A stretch of DNA of 53,999 nucleotides from Rhypophila decipiens (Eukaryota; Ascomycota; Sordariomycetes; Sordariales; Naviculisporaceae), in contig MU858276.1 of NCBI GenBank assembly GCA_033297075.1, forward strand, positions 1 to 53,999, in the 5' to 3' direction. How positions within the stretch are numbered: position 1 is the stretch's first letter; every line of letters begins with the position of its first letter. The notes below the pieces were generated by a model. That model did no database searches, was not told the DNA's origin, and was given only the letters and a program-made list of their open reading frames with translations. Of the stretch, positions 23,406-32,607 are shown piece after piece. A program made the position numbers and the translations under genes.

Positions 23406-23825
23406 TGAGTCAAGGGGAAAAAATCTGGCAAAGGTGAGGTTTCGATTGTGAGGTGAAGAGCTGAGAATGGCAAGGACGCGGTGCTTGGTTCCGTAAGGTA
23501 ATTGATCCCTAATAATCATAGACATGAGTATTCTGTGTCATCTGTGATGAGGTCTATTGGTCTAGCTTCTTCTCAAGTTGAGGATATGGTCATGGTCACA
23601 TGGTAAGCAAGCTTCTCTCCCTGGATGGTAATTACATGTATGTGTCGATGTGCAGAGCCAGATGCAGGCACCCGTTGTTCCCGTCGTCAGCCTGCACGCT
23701 TCCCGGTCCCGCCTTCATGTCCCAGGAGACTGCCGGCGTAATAACCTTATCCTGACTCCCATATGTCGGGTATGGCACCCTACGTCGCTGCCTAGACTTC
23801 CTTGCATGCACGTAAAGGCGGTCGC
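23406..23825. other. Intergenic region between converging genes
   Basis: Holds the 3' ends of the secreted-protein gene (+) and of the VOC gene (-). Nothing else is seen. Confidence 0.6.
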
Positions 23826-24446
23826 TTACACCGTAAACTCCAACCTATTCCCAGCAAAGTCCCGTGCAAAGAACCGCGTAGGATACTCGGGCCCTTGGGC
23901 ACCTACCATCGCAAAACGAGCCGTGATGTTTAGCCCATAGCCCATCATCTGACCAGACAGTCAATTCTTCATCGATAGGGCACTGACCTGAATCTAATTT
24001 CCCAGGCTCGTCACACTCCATAGGCGCACTTTCCCTCTGTATCCTTCCTTCAGCGCGCTCTCCTTCTTGACCCAGCAGCCGGCCCTTGGAGAAATGAATC
24101 CAAACCTTCTCCTGCAACTCCCGCAACTTCTGGACGCTCTCGACACGAAAACACGGATGGCGCGTGGCCTTTTTTGCCGACTCGGTGAAATCAACATGCT
24201 CCCGACCAAAAGCTACGTGGACTTGTTGACCTGAGGAGCCAATGTCGAACCAGGCTAGTCGTCCTTCCTGTGCTGCGGGGACGGGGCGCGGTGTTAGACC
24301 GAGGGTTTGGCCGTAGAAGCAGTTGGCGAGTTCAAGGGAAGAGGGTGAGGGTGGGATTATGATGTTTACCTTCCATAACAGAATTCGTCAGTTTGGTCAC
24401 TCTGGCCATGTCATCTTGAACTTACATGATGTAAACCGGTAATCAT
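23826..24446 (-). CDS. VOC/glyoxalase-bleomycin resistance family protein
   Basis: Three exons: 24446-24426, 24369-23988 and 23902-23826, 159 residues. The first exon has only seven codons (MITGLHH) and is spliced by a 56-base GTAAGT...AAG intron onto VNIIIPPSP. The second intron (85 bases, GTCAGT...TAG) joins DSG to AQGPEYPTRFF. The product has the vicinal-oxygen-chelate fold signature: an early His, FYGQTLGL, LAWFDIG, QQVHVAF, RHPCF and a C-terminal RFFARDFAGNRLEF with the late Glu. Such proteins bind a divalent metal; substrates range from glutathione adducts to antibiotics and small aromatics. The substrate here cannot be told. Each continuous frame is interrupted, so simple ORF finding misses the gene. 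Confidence 0.87.
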
Positions 24447-24924
24447 CTTGTCTAGTTTGTCAAGCAACCTGAAAATCTGGCAAGATTGGATTGCTCAAAT
24501 GCGGAAAGGAGTACTGGATGGATGGTTAGCTCAACTGCAAAGCATCGATGAAAATCATTCATTTACTGAAGAGTCTCAAGAGAGACGAACTCCACGATCG
24601 GGGCAGTGGATCTCGTGACACCTGACAGGGCGATAATCGGCCTAGCGGTAACATGCGGGGTTGATGGGATGACGGGATTGACCCCGTTTCCGGAATGTTG
24701 AGGAGGAAGGGCAAACAAACTACCCGTAGCGGTACCAATCTGATGTGACGCCATTTTGGGCTCATACTCCGCCATGGGATCACACCGGTCCTGGAGGAGG
24801 AAGGGGCGACCCACTGTATATGTCATGGTATGAATCACAAGAACAGCGACTGATACACGGTAACACGAACTTCTCAGAGCCATCATAAACATTTATTTAC
24901 TTTACTTAGGTAAGATGTCTTTTC
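24447..24924. other. Promoter region of the VOC gene
   Basis: Lies between the 3' end of the beta-propeller gene and the start of the VOC gene, both on the - strand. A 109-codon - strand frame (24892-24563) with a hydrophobic beginning sits here, but only 32 bases after the upstream stop, and I do not call it a gene. Confidence 0.55.
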
Positions 24925-25923
24925 TCACAAATCGATAGCAACAACACCCTCATTAATCAAGTCAAACTCAGGCGTAAACTCGCCTCCATTGGTGATGTAC
25001 AGCGTCCTCTCCTCCTTCCGACTCCCCCGCCCAAACGCAGCAGCAGTCGGGTTCAACAACAGTGTCGAATTCTGTATAACCCTCTGTGCGTGGTTGTTCC
25101 CATTTAGTCTCACCCCAACCGCGTAATCAGGGTGCGACGCGATCCACGCAACCTTGCCCTTCTTGTCGAGCGCAATATCGTCGTACACGACATTCCCGGG
25201 TGTTCCCGGGGCGGCGGTACTATTCGAGATGACCTGGATTGGGCCTGTCGGAACTCCTTCCGAGTTGATGGACACCTTGCCAAAGAACTTTTGGGCCGAG
25301 TTGGTAAAGTAGAGTGTGTTTCCGCGTGCTGTCAGGCCGTTGATGCCAAGGTGGAGACCTTCCATTGCTGTTCCTGTTGGTGCAAGGAGGGGCGAGGAGA
25401 AGGCCACGCCGTAGGTTCCTGTGAGGAGGTCGACTTTCCAGACGGCACCCAACGCGGAATCTGCTGCCAGGAGCAGCCGTGGGTTTGTCGGGTGTCGGAC
25501 TAGACCGTTGAAGATGGTCGAGTTTGCGATCTGGGTGAGGAAGGAGACTTGGGGACCGGCGAGAGAGTTAAAGTTGACTTTCCAGACGGCAAGTGAGCCG
25601 AGCTCTGCGCGTGTGTTGGCCAGATCCCATGTTCCAGTCACGAGGGCGAACACATCGGGAGTGACCTCGGCGATGCCGGCTAGGCCGGTGGAGTTGGTGA
25701 AGGTGTGGATGATGGTGGCGTTGGGGACTGCGGCGTTGGGGTCAATGGCGAAGAGGTGAGGCACGCTCATGGAGGTTACGAGAAGCTGGCTGTTGGAGCG
25801 CACAGCGATGTTCTCGATGAAGTGATTCCTCGGGAAAGTGAAGATGTTGCGGATGGGCGGGTTGGGCGGCACGGCTTGCGCCATGGCCGCCGAGGCCAAA
25901 AAGAGGGCAGTCGATGGTCTCAT
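24925..25923 (-). CDS. Secreted SMP-30/gluconolactonase-like beta-propeller
   Basis: Intronless, 332 residues. Residues 1-16 (MRPSTALFLASAAMAQ) form a clean signal peptide, followed by a Pro/Asn-rich mature start. The body has the rhythm of a six-bladed propeller: repeated blocks such as HFIENIAVRSNSQLLVTS, LAGIAEVTPDVFALVTG, FNGLVRHPTNPRLLLAAD, GINGLTARGNTLYFTNS, YDDIALDKKGKVAWIAS and LYITNGGEF. These fit the SMP-30/strictosidine-synthase-like group. Several NST/NAT sequons suit a secreted glycoprotein. Relatives occur both alone and inside fungal secondary-metabolite clusters; no backbone enzyme is nearby here. Whether it is a lactonase or an ester hydrolase, or only a binding protein, cannot be told. 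Confidence 0.87.
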   Translation of the reverse strand: MRPSTALFLASAAMAQAVPPNPPIRNIFTFPRNHFIENIAVRSNSQLLVTSMSVPHLFAIDPNAAVPNATIIHTFTNSTGLAGIAEVTPDVFALVTGTWDLANTRAELGSLAVWKVNFNSLAGPQVSFLTQIANSTIFNGLVRHPTNPRLLLAADSALGAVWKVDLLTGTYGVAFSSPLLAPTGTAMEGLHLGINGLTARGNTLYFTNSAQKFFGKVSINSEGVPTGPIQVISNSTAAPGTPGNVVYDDIALDKKGKVAWIASHPDYAVGVRLNGNNHAQRVIQNSTLLLNPTAAAFGRGSRKEERTLYITNGGEFTPEFDLINEGVVAIDL

Positions 25924-26454
25924 TTTCAGCTTCTTTGTCTGTGATGATTTGCTAACACCTGGACACTGAGCCAGCGGAAGGAGATGAATGTGAATGAGAT
26001 TATGAGGAAACGAGCCCTGCTATTTGTACCAATGTCGAAAGCGCTAAGATTAGGTCACCATGCCGAAACCGAACACGGGGATAGCGTTCGGTGATGGTGT
26101 GCATCAATTGCTCCATTGCCGGCGAGGTAGTGTCGTATCGGGCTCGGACTCGCCCTCTAGCTCACCCCATATCCACGGTACGGGGACGCCATGTCGCTGA
26201 CGGCTAGCCTATAAGCTGGTTTGTTGCCCCTGAGCTACGCTGAGCTGAGCCGATTCCAGCACCACCTCGCTCAAAACGGGCTAGATGTTGTCAGCTAGGG
26301 AGCTGTCTATTGATGTCGGCACCCTTTAGTCCGAGCAGCTCGGCATCGTGAGAGTGAAATTAGCACAATCTTTAGAGTACACTACTGCTGCGGTCAACCA
26401 ATACCTTGGGCACTCGATGCATCTTTCCAATATACAGAAACCCTTGGCAAAAGT
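25924..26454. other. Intergenic region
   Basis: The promoter of the beta-propeller gene is on the left and the 3' end of the coiled-coil gene on the right. No gene seen. Confidence 0.6.
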
Positions 26455-27255
26455 TTAGTTGACATGAAAAGACACAGCAGGGATCTCGTCAACCTCAGTC
26501 ACACCAACAGTCACTTTCGGCTTGCTCCCATATTTGGCACTGTCCAAGAACTTCATCTTCTCCCCCTGAGGCAACAGCATGGGCACCTGGGAATGGATCT
26601 CGTCCAGAGTCTGGGCGAGCTGCTCCATGACCACCTTCTGCCTCTTGAACTCTCTTGAGCGCTTCATCTTGTTGCCAACCCGATGTCCCAATTTGTCTCC
26701 GAACCACTCCACCAGGCCAGCCTGCGTCTCGACCTCGAGACTTTTGGCCTGAATGAGCTCATTGCATTTATCGAGCGTCTGCTTCCACTTTTGCAGCTGC
26801 CGGCTGTCATCATTGACGTTGGCGGCCGTGGACTGAGCATGCGAATCGAGCTCCTTGATCTCGCCGCCGACCTTGGTCGCCTCGGTGATCCGCTTTTGGT
26901 ACTCGCGGTTCTTGGTCTGTCGACTGGAGATTTCTGCCTGGTAGCCGCGGATGCGGGCTTGGAGCTGTCTTTTACTGCTCGAGAGATGCCGCGTCTCTTT
27001 CCGATTGCGAGATCTCGCTGTTGAGTGTGCTGACCCGCGAACGGAGAGCGTTGGCTTCTGCCTTGAGGTCGTCTGCGCGCGAGATTTTGTACCTGATATC
27101 GAACAATCCGAGTCAGCTCCATTCATACAGTCATATTGCGGTTATTGGTCAGTAAAAAATGGGACTTACCCTACAACACCGGCTGAAGCTGCAGTAACTC
27201 CCAAAGAAAGGCCGAAAGTGAAAGGCGCAGCGATGATACCGAGGATTCCCGCACC
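26455..27255 (-). pseudogene. Coiled-coil protein with hydrophobic segment; broken frame
   Basis: The visible parts on the - strand are an exon at about 27255-27170, a GTAAGT...CAG intron (27169-27093), and a second exon from 27092. The first exon encodes a Gly/Ala-rich hydrophobic stretch (GIIAAPFTFGLSLGVTAAS), and the second goes straight into a heptad-rich coiled coil. That frame stops at TAA 26974-26972, while the neighbouring frame continues the same coiled coil to a stop at 26455. I could not fit a GT-AG intron there, so a single-base frameshift or an assembly error is likely. The 5' end is also unclear: an AG acceptor precedes 27255, but no good upstream exon fits before the divergent gene at 27362. 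The family is unknown. A hydrophobic hairpin between long helices recalls alpha-helical pore-forming proteins; that is inference only. Confidence 0.55.
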
Positions 27256-27361
27256 CTGATCAGTACATCAGCAAGTTTTCCTCGCATGCTACTTTTGACT
27301 TTTCTGATACTTCAACCAGCCGAGGTCCTTATACCATTGGCCATCAACGCTTCGCGCCAAG
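27256..27361. promoter_or_regulatory. Putative shared divergent promoter
   Basis: About 106 bases separate the last visible left-gene exon and the right-gene ATG. If the left gene really begins here, the space is very small for two fungal promoters, which suggests co-regulation or a truncated left gene. No TATA box is obvious. Confidence 0.35.
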
Positions 27362-29438
27362 ATGGCTTCCACCTCGACCTTCAGCTTCAGCTCGAGTGGA
27401 GATCATTTCTCTGATGCTCAAGCTAGACAGCCGCCAGTCTACACTCCGTCTTCGAACATGTCAACAAACGGGGACGGCGGGGAGTCAGCGGCCCCGCGGG
27501 ACCGCAGAGCGGAATATGCGTTGACACTACAGAAAGCATATACTAGTGCTATCGACCGTGTCAAAAGCAATGAACTGATCGCCAATAGCAGCTGGGCTGC
27601 ACCTCTTGCTGCTGCTCCTTCGGCTATCTCTACCATGGCCATTCTTTTAAAAGCTGCCGACCAAAAGGCTGCCGCCGGCCTCGAGGTGGAGAGCCAGGAG
27701 GTTCTCGACGGAGACAAAGTGGTTGGCAAACTCCCGTATGCCTCACCTCTTGTTTCCCAACCGTCGTTCTTCTTGCTGACCATACCATGTTCCAGGTCCA
27801 AGTACTGTCACACCAACCTCCAGCATTGCAGCGATGTTGGAAGGCTCGCCTTTCTTGATGCCCAAAATGCCATGAGCATTATCCGATCGACCGCTCTGAG
27901 GATGATAACCACCGAAGGCAGTATTGCCTACATTCTTGAGCTACTCGAGAATCCAGAAGATGCCAGATACAACCTGAAGCCCGAGATTGAGGCTATCAGA
28001 AAGACGGCGCAAAAGTGCCTTGAGAATGCGCAGCTGATCACAGCCAAGTTCCGATACTGGCACCTGGTCATCATGCATCTCAAACAGACATCACTGTCGA
28101 GGAAAGGTTCGCCACAACTTGCCACTGCTCTCGTAAAGGCCTGCGTCGTTACATTTGCTGACCATTTGTGCACTCTTCAGGCCAGGTTGTCAACGAGAAG
28201 AAAGCCACAAGCCTTCAACAAAAGGAAGAACTGCGAAAAGAGCAGGAGTATACAGACAGGAAGCAAAGCCTCAAGGAGACCATAAAGAGTCTCAGAGAGA
28301 AGGACACTGCCGCCCAGCATCGGGTTGACAGAAAGGAGCAGGAGGTCCACTACCTGCGGTTTGCGCCCGTCCAGCCAGAGCCATCTGTCTTGGAAGAGAT
28401 TGAGATGGTGAGGCGCATGATCCCACAGACAGAAGCACCAATGATTGGTAAGATATCCAGTCCTCCGATATTTGATGGCTTGTCTAATTGCTTTGATATG
28501 ACAGATCGCGGTGGGTTCGTCGGCTTGAAAAATGCCTTTTTTGGACAGTCAACTCAGCACCATAACGAGGACAAGTCCGCACGAGAACGTCATGGGGCGC
28601 AGATTGAGAAGATGCGGGAGGCTGCTCTCGACCAGGCCCGCCAGGTGCGCATGCAGAAGCTTGACCGGGCTGCGCGCGAGCTCAGAGAGGCCAAGGACGA
28701 AGAGGCCAAGCTGGTGCAGGCGCTGGACGACTCGCGTAGAGAGCTCTCCGATAGCCGGGACCAGCTGGCCGAGGTCAATGCCAAGCTTGAGGAAGTCAAG
28801 AACGAGTTTGAGCGGCTTCAGGCCAAGGATCTCGAGCTGGTACGTCAATGTCGCATGATTTCCTCCAAGACAGATATGCTGACTATGGGTTTGCCTCTGT
28901 GATACAGCAAGGCATCCTCAGCATCCTTGACAACTCCAGTCGTGACCTGGGCGATCTCAAAGACAAGATCGAAGACCTGGTAGGCTTCTTCCAGACAATG
29001 CTTCGAGAGATCCAAGAGAATGTCGACGGCAGCCTGGGCGACTTTCTGCGGCCCATCGAGAACGGCATGACCCACGGGGGCACTCCCGAGGAGGTCGAGG
29101 CGCTCCGGGTGTCGCGCAAAAGCAAGCAGCGCCTCATGACCACCGCGCTGCAGATGCAAGGTCGGTTCTCGGCCATTGCCGACATATCGACGGCCTATGT
29201 GACCGTCTCGGCCGACTACATTCGGCCTGCCATCAACGAGATGGAGAATTTGTCCACCATGACGCAGTCGGAGTGGGCGGTCCAGAGCAAGCACTTCTTG
29301 GAAAAGTGTAATGCGTGGGGCAAAGGCATTGAGGATGTCACGAAGAAGGCGAGCGGGCAAATGGAGAATAATGCGAGGAGGAATATGAATGCGTTGCAGA
29401 TGCGGGCGATTGAGGCTGCCGCCGAGGATGATGATTGA
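27362..29438 (+). CDS. Long helical/coiled-coil protein, partner of the divergent gene
   Basis: Five exons: 27362-27735, 27796-28106, 28181-28447, 28505-28839 and 28908-29438, about 605 residues. Intron donors are GTATGC, GTTCGC, GTAAGA and GTACGT, all phase-consistent; the second is weak. There is no signal peptide. After a Ser/Thr-rich N-terminus comes an Ala-rich helix (about residues 60-110). A Glu/Lys/Gln-rich coiled coil runs through exons 3 and 4 (residues about 230-430), and another helical bundle in exon 5 has WAVQSKHFLEKCNAWGKGIE before an acidic tail. It starts about 100 bases from the left gene and reads away from it, so the two probably share a promoter. I do not recognise the family. 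The long paired helices suggest membrane-, cytoskeleton- or pore-related assembly. Confidence 0.75.
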
Positions 29439-29617
29439 GTAAGATAAAGTGATGTTGGATGGAGGGAGGTGGTCCGCTACCCAAGCATAATTACAGCAAG
29501 TTCATGTCAACTATAAAAATAAGTTTCGGTTGTATTCACTGTTTTCGCCACGGACGTTGGGATGAAAAAAAAAAGAGCCAAATTTGTGATGAAGGTCAAA
29601 AGAGACATATCAGAAAA

Positions 29618-29721
29618 CGACACAGGCCCGATTTGAACGGACGCCTCCGAAGAGACAAGATAGCACCGAATTATACAAGTTAATTCGAGTCTTGCGCATT
29701 AGACCACTCTGCCACTGTGCC
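29618..29721 (-). tRNA. tRNA-Ser(CGA) with 22-base intron
   Basis: Read on the - strand, acceptor GGCACAG (29721-29715) pairs with CTGTGTC, with one G-T pair, and a G discriminator at 29618. The D arm contains GAGTGGTCTAA. Anticodon-stem arms CAAGA and TCTTG enclose loop CT-CGA-A...A, with the anticodon at 29687-29685. A 22-base intron (29683-29662) sits one base 3' of the anticodon, the normal place for nuclear tRNA introns. A long variable arm (TCTCTTCGGAGG) supports Ser, and the T arm is GTCCG-TTCAAAT-CGGGC. TTTT follows directly (29617-29614), and a run of ten T further on (29574-29565) would serve as backup Pol III terminator. CCA is not encoded. It decodes UCG. Confidence 0.93.
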
Positions 29722-29788
29722 TTGGTTCGGTGGACGTTTTAGCGGAGTTTATGAGGAGTCAGTTTGCTGTGGCGAGCAAAGGGATCCA

Positions 29789-29801
29789 GGGTTAGGGTTA
29801 G
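29789..29801. repeat. Interstitial telomere-like motif (GGGTTA)2
   Basis: gggttagggttag lies about 70 bases upstream of the tRNA 5' end. It is the second such motif in the window (the other is at 21061, in the opposite orientation). Confidence 0.6.
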
Positions 29802-30095
29802 TTGATGTCCCAAGCCGGGTACGGGTTCCCACGGATCACGGTTTAGAATTAAGATTAACACCACGACCCTCACCGGGAATGCGACAATGACAGTATACTT
29901 CTACACGCGTACTGAAAAGGAGGTTAGTTACTACTCTCAACCGCAAGACTGTAGTGGCACTCTCGTTTGTGGTGCAGCTTCATCACAGGCGCCATCACCG
30001 GAACAGCCACCGCCAAAATCGAGTAGGGGGGTGGACATGGCCTCTTACTCGTCAACTGTGATCTAGAGGGGTCGAAAAGGTGCCAAATAACTACA

Positions 30096-30167
30096 TATCT
30101 ATGCGCGATAAGCCACCGCCAGTCATAAAATGTATCTATGCGCGATAAGCCACCGCCAGTCATAAAA
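30096..30167. repeat. Tandem duplication, two copies, 37-base period
   Basis: A 35-base unit (tatctatgcgcgataagc...cagtcataaaa) occurs identically at 30096-30130 and 30133-30167, separated by TG. Exact identity implies a recent slippage or repair event. Confidence 0.9.
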
Positions 30168-30668
30168 AGAGGCCTCCATAAAAATCCAAACTCTTCGGTC
30201 GGTCGCCCTTCGAGGTCAGATCCATCTACTTGACTTACTAAGGCCCAGATCGGAGCCTTCTGGGCCAGATTCAATTTGGTCAGATAGTTACAATTGGAAA
30301 AAGTGGGGCGTGGCCAATGTACCTCCAATCTGGCGGTCATCAGTCCCGGAATTCAGCTTTTTCTGAAGTCTGGGACTGGCGAGTTTTTGCTCTGTTTTTG
30401 GCTGTGTTTGGAGAAAAAAGCCACAAAAAGCTAAAATTTAGAGAAGGTACAAGATGCTCGCCAGATAGTTGGCACATTGCTCCACTTTGGCTGTATTTGG
30501 CTGTAATTTCAACTGTTTTGACTTTTTGTGGCTTACTGGCACTTATCTGGCCCAATCTGACGGCTGACCAGATGGGCCCCGATCAGGGCCTTACGGTTGG
30601 TGTTGTAACAGAACCTCACAAACTCAAACAAGTTCAAATCCCCAAGGACACGAAAACACTCTGGTGAA

Positions 30669-32202
30669 ATGATTGCAGCAACAGTCATCCCCAATGATTA
30701 CACTATTCCGCTCTTGAACTTGAGTCTGTTGCCACCTGTTCTTCGAAACATCACTTGGCTCGACTTTGATGTCCGGAAAAACTGCTCAATCGCCAGCAAG
30801 GCTCTCATCGACCATATCGACGATCCATCCTCGAAATATTCGCTCTTCGACTTGGCGAAAATATGCTCTCCGGTTCCCTTGACCAACATCTCATACGAAC
30901 AGATGCTGGACTGGAATGCATACCACGAGTTCAACAAGGGCATCACTGTGCTCAACCTCACCGACAGTGTGAATGAACATTGCCATCTCGAATTTTGCCA
31001 GCATCTAGGTTGGGAAGACGATCCGGATTTGTCTGGTCCTGGGGTAAGTATCTTTCTATTGATGCACGCTAAAAAATGGCCGAAGTCACAAGGATATGTC
31101 TAATGCTCCCAGAGGTTATGGCAGCATATATCATCCAGGTGGTGCTCACCTCCAGCTTTACGGTGTTTTATGTTTGTGCCGAAATTGCAAAATGGAAGTT
31201 CCGTCGCCTCCACCAAAAAGAACCTTTGGTCGATCAGCTACCAAATTTCATCATATCCGCTATCCCTCACGTCAACCGCTGCTTCGACGTGTTCTGGTTT
31301 TCATCCCTTTATTTCTCGCTGGCCATCTCATGCGCCACCTACGCCCTCCCATTGTTGTTCTTGATGGATATCGCAAGCAACAAGGCGATACCACAATATT
31401 TGTCCTCATTCTCTTTTCTGGGCACCGCATTCTCTTGGGCGGTCACTATGTCCCTCTTTCCATGGCGCACCGGAGGAGGTACCAGAGCTCCACCCGGCGG
31501 GATCCATCTTTTCATGCTCTCCATCTTGGCCTCAACCGCTGCATTACTATATCCCGTAGGAGCATATCTTCGTGGGTACCTGTCGTTGCCCACATTCTGC
31601 CTAGCTAGCCTGGAAGCTTATAAAGGCTTTAACTTGTTCTTCTTCTTCACCATATCCTGTATCTTTGCTCACTGTGCTGCACTCCTCGTCGTAGACAAGG
31701 TCATCCGGAAATATGTCAAGCCCGACCCTACCGGGGCGTATCGCAGGACTGTGGTCCCTTTGGCGAGAAAACCCTTTCCGCTTTGTTCTTTCATCATTAT
31801 GTGGGCCTCTTTGGCTTTCTTCGTCAGGCTCCGTTCCGACGTCAGGGGACTTTCGAGTAGCAGTAAGGATGGGGATAATCAATGGGGGTTCGGTCAGATA
31901 GTGACTGTACTTGGGTGGTTACCCATGGCTGTTGAGATTTTGTCGGTGTCCCGTAAGTTCATCAGTCTTTGTTTACACCTGTGACGACTTCATCTTGTTT
32001 TGAGAAGCTGCTGATAGAATCATATTTGTCCTCTCCAGGTGAAATTTTCGATCGAAAAGCCCAGGCGTGGAGCAAGAAAGACGGGCGACCACACGTGGAG
32101 GAGGTCAATCCCACTGCGGTCGCCGCAAACTCTCTTAGAGGGAGGTCTGAGAAGGAAAGTGGCCAAAGACAGTTTGAAGCCAAGAGGGTGAAAACATGGT
32201 AA
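30669..32202 (+). CDS. Fungal multi-pass membrane protein, unknown function
   Basis: Exons 30669-31043, 31115-31952 and 32039-32202, about 458 residues. The introns use GTAAGT donors and AG acceptors and are phase-consistent. The first exon encodes a hydrophilic, Cys- and Asn-rich N-terminal domain (several NIT/NIS/NLT sequons; CHLEFCQHLGW), probably luminal or extracellular. The second exon holds at least six hydrophobic helices, beginning VMAAYIIQVVLTSSFTVFY, with a charged loop after the first. The third exon is a short basic, Ser/Lys-rich cytosolic tail. This topology is found in an uncharacterised family of filamentous fungi. There is no transporter or GPCR motif that I can name, although a receptor-like role would fit the glycosylated N-terminal domain. 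Confidence 0.8.
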
Positions 32203-32607
32203 TATGGAAGCACCAGACCGGTAGAGATCAAATGCGAGTAGAGGATAACACCCAATCCCTACCAATATGCAGTTCATGATATACGAATCCTACTTTATAT
32301 GTCAATACAATTTGTGCCCGCCTCTCAGGTGACACTGTTCCTGAATTTCGCACCAATTACCCGGCTCGGCGAGTCCCGAAGAATCAGCCGCGAATGCTGT
32401 CAACTACCATGGTCACCATGGTGGACTGCTTTTCTTTGCAAACGTCCGCAGGCCCGGGTCAATAAGTGAAGCCGGAGAGATGAGCCGAAATGACCAAATC
32501 GGGAACGTATAACATTGTTGGTGACCCCAACCCCTAATCCTCGTATTACCAGATCATCAAGTGCTCGACCACCGCTTGTTGGAGGATCCTCGCTCAGCTT
32601 GGTCATA
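32203..32607. other. Promoter region of the GH115 gene
   Basis: Contains the 3' end of the membrane-protein gene and the short promoter of the GH115 gene. No other feature is seen. Confidence 0.55.

Larger units (their letters stand above)
29439..30668. other. Intergenic region with tRNA and short repeats
   Basis: Holds the tRNA gene, a telomere-like motif and a 37-base tandem duplication, each listed separately. Nothing protein-coding is supported. A stretch at 30345-30560 is rich in TTTTGGCTGT-like words, with several near-repeats of tttggctgt. Confidence 0.55.

Noticed and set aside
24563..24892. 109-codon - strand frame with a hydrophobic start
   Set aside because: It starts only 32 bases after the stop of the upstream same-strand gene and fills the promoter of the VOC gene; the composition after the first 30 residues is not protein-like.
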